Assembly (NCBI RefSeq): GCF_004761975.1
Contig: NZ_RQII01000040.1
Coordinates: 19,433-83,432, forward strand
Direction: 5' to 3'
DNA: 64,000 nucleotides
Source of the DNA: Planococcus koreensis
GTDB taxonomy: Bacteria; Bacillota; Bacilli; Bacillales_A; Planococcaceae
The position numbers were made by a program, and so were the translations under genes. The notes below the pieces were generated by a model. The model saw only the letters and a program-made list of their open reading frames with translations. It was not told where the DNA came from and made no database searches. Positions 23,756 to 32,134 of this stretch are shown here, piece by piece (the first letter of the stretch is position 1; every line of letters starts with the position of its first letter).

Positions 23756-25570
23756 TTACTCAACTGTTTCCAACGCGTTGCGTTCAATGATCGTATCCGA
23801 TAGGCGAAGCTGTTTGGTGGCTTGTTCTATGCCTTTTTCACAGTCCGCGAAATTTGTCGGGCTCCTGGTTTCCAGAGAATAGCAAATGCCTTCACCAGCG
23901 GTTTGCGTCAAATCGGGTTCGTAGTAAACGTCTTCATACTGGAATGCACCGTTTCGGAAAACTGTGATGTTAGGTTCTTCGTCCAGCAGCGACTGGCCAA
24001 GCATATAGGCGGGTTTCATATTAAGCAAGTCGAGAATAGTTGGTGCAATATCGATCTGTCCACCGCCCGCTTCGACTACTTCTCCTTGTTTCAAGTTCGG
24101 CGGTTTGATGAACAATGGAACTTGCCGGTCGAGGCGGAAGGCATCGGGGGCTATTTCAGCATCCGCTTTTTGTGCGAGTTCACCTTCTGGTGCGTTCAAT
24201 CCACTGTCATGGTCCCCGTAAAATACCACTAATGCATCATCCCACATGTCTTTTTTCTTTAAGTCTTCAACCATTAATCCGATAGCTGCATCGACATAAT
24301 GTACGGTGTGGTAATAATTCTGCAAAAGCTGATCTTCATAGCCAGTGAGCTCCAACCGTTTCTCTTCATCAGGAATGTCATAAGGCGTATGGCTCGTCAG
24401 CGCAACCATAAATGTATAATACGGTTCGGGCAAGTCTTCCATTAAAGACACGGAAGTGCTGAAAAACTCTTTATCATTTAACGCCATGCCGATGACGCCA
24501 TCATCGGGGAAGTCTTTCTTGCTGAAGAACTGATTGAAACCGATGTTCTTGTAAAAATCATCACGGTTCCAGAAATCTTTTTCAAACGCATGCATGGCTG
24601 CCGTTTCGTAGCCGGCTTTTTTCAACAGCCCGGGCAGCGCTTCAAATTCATTGTCCGCGTATTGGGTATAAACCGATCCGGATTTTACAGGATGCAGCGA
24701 GCTATTGGTGATAAATTCGGCGTCCGACGTCCGCCCTTCATGGGTCTGATGATAAAAAGACGGGAAGTACAGCATCTCCTGTTTCAACGCGTTCAAGTTC
24801 GGCGTCACTTCCTGCTTGTTAATCTGCTGGTCAATGACGGAAGTTTGAAAAGATTCGAGCTGCACCATGATGACATTCGGCTGCTTGGCCGTTGCCGCCA
24901 CCGGTTCTTCCGGTTTCAGCGTTTCGATTTCCAGCTTTTCCGCTTGAGTGATTTCTTCGCCGAACCCAGTGGCAGCGGCGATACCTTTCGCTACATCGGC
25001 ACCGTGGTAACCCCAGAAACCAAGCTGGTAATACTCACGCATATTGGAAATCGAACCTTCCACCAGCCAATCTTCTTCATTGGCGTAGCTAGAGGCTAAC
25101 GGGGCGATGAAAAGCACAAGGCCCAGTGCTGTAACAGAGCCGGCCCACATGCGCCGATTGCGGAGAGGTGTGTTGTCCGCTTTAGTGCGTGTAAAGAATA
25201 TCAAGAAGGCGAAGAGGAGCAGGTCACCGAAGAACAAGAAATCCTTTGCTTCGATCAAGGTCATGAAGCCGCCGCCGACATCGCCCATCTGGCCGATATC
25301 CGACAGCAGCGAAATGGACAATAAGTCTTCGAAATAGCGGTAATACCACGTGTCCGAAATGAGCAGCGTGCTATGAAGAAATAGTGACGCCAGCAAAATC
25401 CAGCGGCGGACCTGCGGTTTCAGAACCAATGACCAGCTCGTCAGCACCAGGATGCCCGCAAGATTAATCACAAAGAAATTGAAGTTAAATGCGCTCGCGG
25501 TAAACACGCTGAACAAATAGATTTTAGACAGAGACAAAACCAGGTAAACCCAGTAATCTATATCTTTCAT
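23756..25570 (-). CDS. LTA synthase family protein (LtaS-like sulfatase-fold)
   Basis: A 604-residue polytopic membrane protein with about five N-terminal transmembrane helices (to about residue 165) and an extracellular sulfatase-fold domain. Catalytic features match lipoteichoic acid synthases: metal-binding Glu in VIMVQLESFQ (Glu239), the threonine nucleophile in HQTHEGRTSDAEF (Thr281) and the metal site YGDHDSG near 460. It should polymerise glycerol phosphate from phosphatidylglycerol or prime that polymer. The ATG at 25570 has GGAGG upstream; the frame is open 12 codons further without support. It is monocistronic. Confidence 0.92.
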   Translation of the reverse strand: MKDIDYWVYLVLSLSKIYLFSVFTASAFNFNFFVINLAGILVLTSWSLVLKPQVRRWILLASLFLHSTLLISDTWYYRYFEDLLSISLLSDIGQMGDVGGGFMTLIEAKDFLFFGDLLLFAFLIFFTRTKADNTPLRNRRMWAGSVTALGLVLFIAPLASSYANEEDWLVEGSISNMREYYQLGFWGYHGADVAKGIAAATGFGEEITQAEKLEIETLKPEEPVAATAKQPNVIMVQLESFQTSVIDQQINKQEVTPNLNALKQEMLYFPSFYHQTHEGRTSDAEFITNSSLHPVKSGSVYTQYADNEFEALPGLLKKAGYETAAMHAFEKDFWNRDDFYKNIGFNQFFSKKDFPDDGVIGMALNDKEFFSTSVSLMEDLPEPYYTFMVALTSHTPYDIPDEEKRLELTGYEDQLLQNYYHTVHYVDAAIGLMVEDLKKKDMWDDALVVFYGDHDSGLNAPEGELAQKADAEIAPDAFRLDRQVPLFIKPPNLKQGEVVEAGGGQIDIAPTILDLLNMKPAYMLGQSLLDEEPNITVFRNGAFQYEDVYYEPDLTQTAGEGICYSLETRSPTNFADCEKGIEQATKQLRLSDTIIERNALETVE

Positions 25571-25744
25571 GAAAACCTCCAAACCAAATGCGAAACGAGC
25601 AAGCATTTTTCTATTCCTTTACCTTTAAAACAAGGCAGAAAAACGTCGGACACTGAATAGAATGTGGCGATAATTTAACAATGTATAATATTTATGAAAT
25701 TTAAGTAGAAGAAAAGTAGATAGATAAAAAAGATGTGATTGCGC

Positions 25745-25792
25745 GAACCGCTGCAGCCCATCACTAGCTTATTAGCCAGATGGCAGCGGTTC
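25745..25792 (+). ncRNA. Candidate structured leader RNA
   Basis: GAACCGCTG and CAGCGGTTC form a 9-bp helix, continued after a CAGC bulge by CCATC/GATGG, with a 16-base apical loop. No T-run follows, so it is not a simple terminator. It lies in the 360-base gap between divergent ltaS-like and YdcF-like genes, 138 bases 5' of the latter. Confidence 0.35.
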
Positions 25793-25930
25793 AATGGAAC
25801 GCTGGAAATGTGATTATTTGATGTTTTTTTCAAAATTCCTCTTTTCATTCAGAAGAAGTGGGTTGATAATGAGATGGAAAGACATAATAAGGACTGTAAA
25901 GAAAAAAGTACATAAAAAGGAAGACGGCTA

Positions 25931-26530
25931 TTGACGACAACGATCACTCGGAAAATTACGCGTCTGATTTTAGCGGCGCTGCTCATTTTTACAATTTTTA
26001 CTGCATACGGAATTTGGACATTTGCAGGAGAATCGGAACTTATAAAGACCGATGCCGCCATCGTTTTAGGCACGAAAGTCATTGGTGATCAGCCCACGCC
26101 TGTGCTGAAGGAACGCATCAATCATTCAATTTGGCTATACGAGAACGGCTATGTGGGGAAAATCATTTTCACTGGAGGCAAGACGGATGGGGCGGATTTC
26201 GCCGAATCGGAAGTGTCCCGTGATTATGCATTGAGCAAGAATGTGCCTGCAGAAGATATTTTGATCGAAACGCAATCGATGATCACGGAGGAGAATTTTT
26301 TATACGCCAGTGAGATTGCCGCTGAACAGGAACTGGACAGTTTTTTAGTTGTCAGCGACCCCTTACACATGAAGCGCGCCTTGTTGATGGCGCATGTTGC
26401 AGGGATAGATGCATATTCATCACCGACGACGAGTTCAGTTTATCAATCACTAAGCAGCCAATTGCCTTTTTTTGCGCGTGAAATCGGCGCTTATGTAGGA
26501 TATGTCCTGACATTCAGCTTTTTGCATTAA
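25931..26530 (+). CDS. YdcF/SanA-like DUF218 membrane-anchored protein
   Basis: A 199-residue protein with one N-terminal transmembrane helix (about 9-31) and an extracytoplasmic DUF218 domain. Family motifs are TDAAIVLGTKV, IIFTGGKTDGADFAESEVSR and VVSDPLHMKRALLMA. The family includes SanA and YdcF and is linked to envelope functions, without a firm reaction. The start is TTG, supported by AAAGGAAG about eight bases upstream. The stop is followed within six bases by the repeat element at 26537. Confidence 0.85.
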   Translation: MTTTITRKITRLILAALLIFTIFTAYGIWTFAGESELIKTDAAIVLGTKVIGDQPTPVLKERINHSIWLYENGYVGKIIFTGGKTDGADFAESEVSRDYALSKNVPAEDILIETQSMITEENFLYASEIAAEQELDSFLVVSDPLHMKRALLMAHVAGIDAYSSPTTSSVYQSLSSQLPFFAREIGAYVGYVLTFSFLH

Positions 26531-26536
26531 AGGAGT

Positions 26537-27075
26537 AAGCGCAAACCGCATTGTGGATTGTGCTTCAGAAGGTATACAAAATCTAATCAAAAAGAATAAC
26601 TGTGTATACCACAACCGGTCTGGCCACTTCGCTTTCCGTGGGCTCAGCTTCAGCCTCCTCGTCACTGGAAAAAGAGTTGCTCCTGCATCGCTGCGCTAGC
26701 TTCGTCGCAAACGAGGTTCATCAAACCTCGTTTCCTGCGGGGTCTTCAGCCTTCGCTGTCCCACAGGAGTCTTCGTGGCCAGACCGGTTGTTCGCATGTA
26801 GCTCTAATTGAAGAGAGTAACCAACTCATCCACTTTTCATAAACAATCTCTCAAGGATTCGGAGCGCAATGCGGCGACTCCTGCGGAAGAACGGAGTGAT
26901 GAGACCCCGCAGGAGCTTGCGACGAGGAGGCTCAGCGCTTCGTCCGCGGAAAGCGTCCGCATGTAGCGCAGATTCCGGTATACCTAAAATGCAATGACTT
27001 TTATTCTTTAAGTAACTTAAATATTTATTTGTCGACTACCTTAAGCGCAAATCGCATAGCGAGCGGATTGCGCTT
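26537..27075. repeat. Compound palindromic repeat element, copy A (539 bp)
   Basis: This intergenic element recurs at 47187-47714. It has matched end hairpins (AAGCGCAA...CCGC at both ends, inverted), then two diverged units in opposite orientation: unit L 26612-26790, bounded by CAACCGGTCTGGCCAC and its exact complement, and unit R 26855-26976, bounded by GGATTCGGAGCGCAATGCGG and a similar complement. Both units share TGAGACCCCGCAGG-like, GACGAGGAGGCT and GGAAAGCG blocks. Unit L carries an extra module at about 26666-26731. The block style resembles dispersed intergenic repeats seen in many Bacillales. The right end hairpin plus T-run works as a terminator. No coding capacity is credible. 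Confidence 0.85.
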
Positions 27076-27254
27076 TTTTTAGAAATTGTTATTGATTTCG
27101 AATTTAAAAGACGGAAAATTTAGATAAATAACTTCCTTTTTTCTATGGGAAAAGGTATAATTAATTAGAACAAGCGTTCTCTTTTTAGATCTTTCAAAAC
27201 GGCTATGGACATTCGAAGGGGGACTTTACATACGGAATACGATAAGAGGAAAGG

Positions 27255-27695
27255 GTGAGCAACGTGTCAGTTAATGTGTATATGATTTTCAATGGCAATT
27301 GCAGGGAAGCCGCAGAGTATTATGCAGAAGTTTTCAAAACCGGAAAGCCTGAGATTATGCTTTTTGGCGATATGCCGCCAGATCCAAGCTGGGAGATGCC
27401 GGAAGAGGTGAAGGATAAGGTCATGCACACGAGTTTGAATATCCATGGCAGCGAAGTCATGTTTTCCGATACCATGCCGAATGCGCCGGTAGTTTTCGGT
27501 AAAAACATCAATGTTACGGTGGTATCCGACAATCTTGAGCAGATGACCGAAGAATTCAATCGGCTTGGCCAGGATGGCAAAGTGCAGATGGAAATGCAAA
27601 AAACGTTCTGGAGTCCAGCGTATGGTGCAGTCGAAGATAAATTCGGCATTGACTGGCAGTTTAGCTTCGATGATGGAACTAATTTTCAAAACTGA
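27255..27695 (+). CDS. VOC superfamily protein, PhnB-like
   Basis: A 146-residue PhnB-type VOC protein: VNVYMIFNGNCREAAEYYAEVF at the N-terminus, then MHTSLNIHGSEVMFSD and FWSPAYGAVEDKFGIDWQFSF. It is about 30 residues shorter than the related protein at 14686 and belongs to a different subgroup. Two GTG starts are possible (27255 and 27264). AGAGG is five bases before the first, while GGTGA suits the second, and homologues start near VNVY, so 27264 is equally likely. The function is unassigned. Confidence 0.87.
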   Translation: MSNVSVNVYMIFNGNCREAAEYYAEVFKTGKPEIMLFGDMPPDPSWEMPEEVKDKVMHTSLNIHGSEVMFSDTMPNAPVVFGKNINVTVVSDNLEQMTEEFNRLGQDGKVQMEMQKTFWSPAYGAVEDKFGIDWQFSFDDGTNFQN

Positions 27696-27703
27696 ATGCG
27701 GAA

Positions 27704-27745
27704 GTTGGAGGGCTGCATGCAGCCCTCCAGCTTTCTTTTTATTTT
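27704..27745 (+). terminator. Intrinsic terminator
   Basis: TGGAGGGCTGCA and its complement form a 24-bp perfect palindrome, followed by CTTTCTTTTTATTTTTTT. Confidence 0.85.
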
Positions 27746-27844
27746 TTTCGCATCGACAGCGCCTGCTGAAACTTTTTATGCGCTGTTCCGTAAATAGTTG
27801 AAACGGGTATAGAGTTGAAAAACACCCAAGAGTGGAGGACGGAT

Positions 27845-28000
27845 ATGGTCATCAGAAAAGTTCAGCGCATCCTTTACAAAACCGATCGTCTGTTAGGAGA
27901 CGCCAGGGCGGTCCGGAATGGTTCAATTGGCCGCCGGCTTGCCCGGCGAATGGCTGGCAGAGCAGCCAACCGGATATTGAATAAGCTATTCAAGTACTGA
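27845..28000 (+). CDS. Small basic protein, 51 residues
   Basis: MVIRKVQRILYKTDRLLGDA opens a 51-residue protein with about a dozen Arg/Lys and little acid, ending NRILNKLFKY. The ATG at 27845 has GTGGAGGACGG upstream. The sequence style matches a small conserved Bacillales protein of unknown function that I recognise only as a pattern. A strong terminator begins one base after the stop. Nucleic-acid or membrane-surface binding would fit the charge, but this is speculation. Confidence 0.7.
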   Translation: MVIRKVQRILYKTDRLLGDARAVRNGSIGRRLARRMAGRAANRILNKLFKY

Positions 28001-28054
28001 CATAGCAAAGGAGGTGCCCTAAAAGTGATTTTGGGGCACCTCCTTTTTGCTATG
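28001..28054. terminator. Strong bidirectional terminator
   Basis: CATAGCAAAGGAGGTGCCC pairs with its near-exact complement ending GCTATG. It separates the small basic protein gene from the convergent EamA transporter gene. Confidence 0.9.
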
Positions 28055-28067
28055 ATGTGTAATATTC

Positions 28068-28979
28068 CTAAGCGATTGATTCCGTTGTTTTCCGGGAAGC
28101 ACTGCGGCGGGATCTGCCAAGAAGGCTGACAATCAAAACACCGCTGATGGCAATTGCGCCTCCTGCAAGTGACATGCCAGTCGGCAATTCATGAAGCCAC
28201 ATCCAAGCAACAGCTATTGCGACAGCCGGCTCTAAATAGATGAGGCTGGAAACGGAGCTGGCATTCTCCATCGACAATGCGGCTGACCATGTGACATAGG
28301 CAATTGCTGCTGGAAAAATTCCGACATAGAGCGTTGCGAAATGAGCTTCCATCGAAGCGTTTTGCACCGCGTCCAACAAACCGGGTGAGAACAACAAGAA
28401 TGGCAAGGTGCCAGCCCAAGTGAAATAGGCTGTGAGTTCAATCGCAGAATAGCGGGCCAGCAATGGTTTTTGGAAAACAAAAAACACAGCTGAAGCCAGA
28501 GCAGCGATAATGACAAGAAGCGCACCGCCTGTCATCGCCAATGATGCGCCGGCCGAGCCGAGCGCAATAATGGAAATTCCCGTAAAGCCTACTGCTAAAC
28601 CAAGCCAGCCTAGTCCGGTGAGACGTTCCTTTAAGACGAAGTAAGCGATTAATGCGGTAAATATGGGGCCGGAACCGACGAGCATGCCGGCAGTGCCCGC
28701 CGAAATGTTTTCCATACCGAAAGTCACGAAAATATGATAAACGCTGATGCCGATCCAGCCCAGCACCAGAATGCGAATGATGTCGCTCTTATAAGGCAAA
28801 CGGAAAGCTGTTCCTGGCCAAAGTGCATAAATCAGGAACAACAGCGATGCAATAAGGAAACGCATGAGAACATTCTGTCCGGCATCGTAGCCGCCTTGTA
28901 GGCCGACACGGATTGCCGCGAACGAAGAGCCCCAGATTAAAATCGAAAATAAGGCCAATGAAAAAGCTTTTGCGTTCAA
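28068..28979 (-). CDS. EamA/DMT family transporter
   Basis: A 303-residue membrane protein with ten hydrophobic helices arranged as two EamA repeats (IWGSSFAAIRVGL near the start; MENASSVSSLIYLEPAVAIAVAW in the second repeat). The family exports small metabolites or amino acids; the substrate here is unknown. I place the start at TTG 28979, five bases after GGAGGAG; a GTG at 28994 lies inside that ribosome binding site. The C-terminus is Arg/Ser-rich (GRSRRSASRK), as expected for a cytoplasmic end. Confidence 0.9.
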   Translation of the reverse strand: MNAKAFSLALFSILIWGSSFAAIRVGLQGGYDAGQNVLMRFLIASLLFLIYALWPGTAFRLPYKSDIIRILVLGWIGISVYHIFVTFGMENISAGTAGMLVGSGPIFTALIAYFVLKERLTGLGWLGLAVGFTGISIIALGSAGASLAMTGGALLVIIAALASAVFFVFQKPLLARYSAIELTAYFTWAGTLPFLLFSPGLLDAVQNASMEAHFATLYVGIFPAAIAYVTWSAALSMENASSVSSLIYLEPAVAIAVAWMWLHELPTGMSLAGGAIAISGVLIVSLLGRSRRSASRKTTESIA

Positions 28980-29322
28980 AAAATCTCCTCCCACTTGTTA
29001 AAAACAGACAGCTATTATTATATGCCTAATTGGCGGAAATGTCTTCAGCAAGGAGTGGCAGTCTCAAGATTTACCCGACTCCATCTTATGGCATGGGAGA
29101 TGAATAAATAGTCGGATTTTATGTTTTTTATTCAAAATATACAGTTCCGTTCCTTTTACTTCTAATGGAATTCGTATTAATATGAAGAAGAATATACAAC
29201 TAATATACATAGCAGCTTACTAAGCAGCCTTATTCCCGTCGCAGCCGGTGGAGTCAGAAAAAAAGGAGGGAAGGAAAATTCCGTGCCTGGGGTTCTGCAT
29301 CTAAAACGAGGAGGAGAATATC
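28980..29322. other. Intergenic control region
   Basis: A 343-base gap between divergent genes, holding promoter-like AT-rich sequence around 29100-29210 and, near 29262-29275, an extra AGGAGGGAAGG ahead of a 17-codon GTG frame that overlaps the next gene start. No firm gene is present. Confidence 0.4.
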
Positions 29323-29781
29323 ATGTGGACGCTTGAAAAGAGCATTATTATCGACCGTCCAGTTGAAGAGGTTTATGAATACGGAAGCAACCCGGCGCTT
29401 TGGTATCAATGGTATGCTGGCCTTTCCGAACCGAAAAATATGAGCGGTGAAGGTGAGGCAGGCACAAAAGCGGATTTTACCTACACCATGATGGGCATGC
29501 ATATGCCGATCACTGTCGAAGTGATCGAGAACAAGCAAAGCGGTATGGGCTATTCATGGAAAGGCGAAGTCAGCGGATCGATTACATCCCATCAGCACTG
29601 GGCTTACATGAAGGAAGGGCGAGGCACAAAAGTTTCATACACTGAAGCCTATGAAATGCCGAACAGCCTTTTGCGGAAAGTGGCAGATAAATTGATCATC
29701 CGCAAGCTTTTGGACAACGCGATGGAACAAACTTTTAAAAACCTGAAGGATGTCTGCGAAGCCAAAAAAATAAGTGCATGA
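29323..29781 (+). CDS. SRPBCC (START-like) family protein, paralogue 2
   Basis: A 152-residue SRPBCC-fold protein starting MWTLEKSIIIDRPVEEVYEY, with NPALWYQWYAGLSEPKN and the C-terminal helix NAMEQTFKNLKDVCEA. It is a full-length paralogue of 23229-23675. Such proteins bind hydrophobic ligands in a cavity; the ligand is not known. GAGGAGGAGAATATC precedes the ATG. It is monocistronic, with a terminator shared with the convergent acetyltransferase. Confidence 0.87.
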   Translation: MWTLEKSIIIDRPVEEVYEYGSNPALWYQWYAGLSEPKNMSGEGEAGTKADFTYTMMGMHMPITVEVIENKQSGMGYSWKGEVSGSITSHQHWAYMKEGRGTKVSYTEAYEMPNSLLRKVADKLIIRKLLDNAMEQTFKNLKDVCEAKKISA

Positions 29782-29821
29782 AAAACAGCCAGTTCCCTTT
29801 TCAGGGACTGGCTGTTTTTTG
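29781..29821. terminator. Bidirectional terminator
   Basis: AAAACAGCCAGT and ACTGGCTGTTTT arms with inner CCC/GGG pairing and T-runs. Confidence 0.85.
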
Positions 29822-29834
29822 TTTGTACATGTAC

Positions 29835-30701
29835 TTATATTGTTGTGTTTTCTATACCGTACAGCACCCATGCTGAAGGGAAGTCGAATCCATGCCCTTC
29901 AGGAAGAAGAGCGGCCTGTTCTTTTGTCAGTTCCATCCAGATGTCGGTTTCCTTGCCGTGTTTCATTTTCAGTTTCTGGTATTCAGCGGAAACCGTTTCC
30001 CATAAGCCATCCTGCACCATAAGGTCGTCCCATGGGTAGATGGTGTGAAGGTGGTAATGGGCTTTAAAGTCATGCTGCAAAATCAGCACACGGTCGCCCT
30101 CCCGGTTTTCGAAAAAAGACCATTCGGAGAGTTTGTCATCGGAAAATAAGGCTTCCGAAGACGGAAAAAGGTAATAGCATTCATAGGGAAACAAGTCGCC
30201 AGTTTTTATGTACAATTGCTCGATCCACTGCTTCTTGCGCTCAAGGCTATGCACTTCAGTCCAAGGGGCAACGCCTTTTTCCATCAAGGAAACATCTGTA
30301 CCGATGGCGCCGATCATCGGCTTGTGCGGCTTCAGGCCAAGCTTCTCCAACACTCGCCGCGCCGGTAAGTTTTCCTCTTGGGTGTTTGCACCGATCCACC
30401 GGACATTTGGCCTTTTTTTTGCTTCTTCGATGACATAAGCAGTCAAGCGGGTGGCAAACGATTGCCCGCGGAACCGGACGTCGCTGCGGATGCGTCCAAT
30501 CATGGCGTAGCTGCCGGCAAAAACAGAAAGTCCGCAAAGGCTCGTTAATTGCCCTTCAACGAATAAACCGTACAACTGGTGGCGTTCTGTTGAAGCGATG
30601 TCTTTGAAAATGCGTTTGACATAATCGTCTTCTATTCCTGACTCCATGGCGTCGAAAGCCGGGAAATCTTCGGGTGATAATTTTCGTATGATTGATTCCA
30701 C
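29835..30701 (-). CDS. GNAT family N-acetyltransferase
   Basis: A 288-residue protein with an N-terminal GNAT fold. The acetyl-CoA pyrophosphate loop region is RIRSDVRFRGQSFATRLTAYVIEEAKKR (about 72-99), matching the R/Q-x2-G-x-G/A motif, and NLPARRVLEKLGLKPH follows. Residues beyond about 165 form an extra domain (FPYECYYLFPSSEALFS) that I do not recognise. The substrate is unknown. It is a single-gene unit. Confidence 0.85.
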   Translation of the reverse strand: MESIIRKLSPEDFPAFDAMESGIEDDYVKRIFKDIASTERHQLYGLFVEGQLTSLCGLSVFAGSYAMIGRIRSDVRFRGQSFATRLTAYVIEEAKKRPNVRWIGANTQEENLPARRVLEKLGLKPHKPMIGAIGTDVSLMEKGVAPWTEVHSLERKKQWIEQLYIKTGDLFPYECYYLFPSSEALFSDDKLSEWSFFENREGDRVLILQHDFKAHYHLHTIYPWDDLMVQDGLWETVSAEYQKLKMKHGKETDIWMELTKEQAALLPEGHGFDFPSAWVLYGIENTTI

Positions 30702-30938
30702 GTGCGGACACTCCTGTCTAACTCAATATAATTCTATAATTGCATATTTTCATGGGATTTCACAAATTTGAAAAGGTCTATAGGCGTCTAATGTGGAACA
30801 TGTTAAAGGTACACATAAGAATTGGAGATCAAAGCACCGATCGTCAGCAGTGGCAATCCCTGCAAAATGCGAATTCGCACGTAGAAGAATGTTGTATTGC
30901 GCCAGTAAAGCGGAGGGGCTGCAATATTTGTGAGACAT

Positions 30939-30976
30939 CAAAAAAGAGCCTCTTCCAAATAAGTAGAAGAGACTCT
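30939..30976 (-). terminator. Intrinsic terminator of the 28-residue peptide gene
   Basis: GAAGAG/CTCTTC with AGAG/CTCT form a hairpin followed by CTCTTTTTT on the minus strand, seven bases past the TGA. Confidence 0.75.
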
Positions 30977-30982
30977 CATAGG

Positions 30983-31069
30983 TCACCAGAACATCAGGTT
31001 CAAGATAATGGTCAGCAAAATCGACAAAATGATGGATATGATGATGCTGCCCATGCAAGACATGCGCAT
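30983..31069 (-). CDS. 28-residue hydrophobic peptide
   Basis: On the minus strand AAAAGGTGGG lies six bases before an ATG that opens 28 codons: MRMSCMGSIIISIILSILL and a hydrophobic tail ending NLMFW. An intrinsic terminator follows directly, so ribosome binding site, frame and terminator make a complete short unit. It is almost entirely one transmembrane helix. It could be a membrane peptide or a type I-like toxin, although no antisense RNA is apparent. No family is recognised. Confidence 0.55.
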   Translation of the reverse strand: MRMSCMGSIIISIILSILLTIILNLMFW

Positions 31070-31161
31070 AGAAATCCCACCTTTTGAGTAATGATTTTTA
31101 TTTACCCGGTTTAGGAGCTAAGTCAAACAAGTAGCGCATTTAACCTAAAGGAGAGAACAAG

Positions 31162-31593
31162 ATGACTGCAGACGATATATGGAATGCAATGGTTGATCTG
31201 ATAAGCGGCATGGATTATCCGACAGGTGATGCTGTCAAGGATGAAGCTTTTTTGCTGTTCCAATTCCATTCGGCGATGGAGGGCGGAGGGCATGAAAGTT
31301 TCCTGAATCTGTTCGAAGAAGACATTGAAAAGGTCGGCCCGTCTACTTTTTTTCACGGTCTGATTCAAAGTTTAATCCGTATCGGCGGCGCCGCGTATGC
31401 AGAAATCGAGAAGAAATATGGCTTGCCGTTATGGCAGGGCTATAAAGCGTTGGAAGAAGGCGGCTTAGAAGAAGAGGCGTTTTATGTGCTCATCGAAAAA
31501 GCGGACAAGAAATACACAGCTTTAGACCCACAGATGGATCGTTTACTGAAAACTTATTTTGAAGAATTGTATGGAAAACGGGGTAGCAGCTAA
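31162..31593 (+). CDS. Acidic protein, DUF4375/DMP19-like
   Basis: A 143-residue acidic cytoplasmic protein. DEAFLLFQFHSAMEGGGHESFLNLF near residues 29-52 and the following helices resemble the DMP19-like DUF4375 family, whose members are often DNA mimics or of unknown function. I hold this assignment lightly. GGAGAG precedes the ATG. It is a single-gene unit. Confidence 0.6.
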   Translation: MTADDIWNAMVDLISGMDYPTGDAVKDEAFLLFQFHSAMEGGGHESFLNLFEEDIEKVGPSTFFHGLIQSLIRIGGAAYAEIEKKYGLPLWQGYKALEEGGLEEEAFYVLIEKADKKYTALDPQMDRLLKTYFEELYGKRGSS

Positions 31594-31799
31594 AGCAGCA
31601 GACTCCAAATCATAATTAATGGAAATGCGGTATATGGGGTATTTTGGATATTTAAAATAGGATAAAAGAATCACTTTCTTCTATATATACAAGCATTTTC
31701 ACTTATTAATATATTTTTTTCAAATAATACCCTTATTTCGAGATATTAAGGTTTATGCGGCTTGTGCATAGGCAATTAGAAATACAGGGGGTGGCAGAT

Positions 31800-32072
31800 A
31801 TGAGCATAGATGAACAATTAATCCGCAGGCTTGCGGACCGCGACAAACAAGCCTTATCGGAAATCTATGATCGCTACCATCTGCTGGTCTGGAATTTCGC
31901 TCGACGGAACCAGGCCGACCAAGCTTCATGTGAAGAGCTGGTCCACTTTGTATTCCACGAATTATGGGCACGCCCTGTTGAATTTGAGAATGGGCGGAAA
32001 CTGGCTATTGCGTTGATAGAATGCTGCAAGTCAAAAATGGCCGTTCAGCAAAAAATGAAAAAATGCTGCTAG
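31800..32072 (+). CDS. Sigma-70 region 2-only protein (RsoA-like)
   Basis: A 90-residue protein consisting only of an ECF-like sigma region 2: DEQLIRRLADRDKQALSEIY, then RYHLLVWNFARRNQADQ and CEELVHFVFHELWARPVEF. It stops at about the end of region 2.4 (CCKSKMAVQQKMKKCC) with no region 4. The ATG at 31800 follows GGGGGTGG and a terminator comes soon after, so it is not an obvious frameshift fragment. Bacillus subtilis RsoA, a region-2-only protein that partners SigO, is a precedent. No region-4 partner lies in this window. Confidence 0.75.
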   Translation: MSIDEQLIRRLADRDKQALSEIYDRYHLLVWNFARRNQADQASCEELVHFVFHELWARPVEFENGRKLAIALIECCKSKMAVQQKMKKCC

Positions 32073-32087
32073 ACAGCCAATAGATAG

Positions 32088-32126
32088 AAAACGCAGCTCT
32101 CCCATTCAAGGGAAGCTGCGTTTTTT
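32088..32126. terminator. Bidirectional terminator
   Basis: AAAACGCAGCT and AGCTGCGTTTT arms with inner CCC/GGG pairing, between convergent genes. Confidence 0.85.
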
Positions 32127-32134
32127 CGCTGGCG

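Noticed and set aside
26537..27075. The repeat element considered as an insertion sequence
   Set aside because: It has no transposase frame and consists of hairpin units; it could only be a non-autonomous element.
29283..29336. A 17-codon GTG frame (MPGVLHLKRGGEYHVDA) overlapping the start of the SRPBCC gene
   Set aside because: Ribosome binding site-like sequence is present, but the frame is very short and mostly made of the real gene's own ribosome binding region; kept only as a remark.
30740..31087. Plus- and minus-strand frames of about 100 codons in the GNAT/peptide intergenic region
   Set aside because: No ribosome binding site; they run through the promoter and the terminator of the 28-residue peptide gene.
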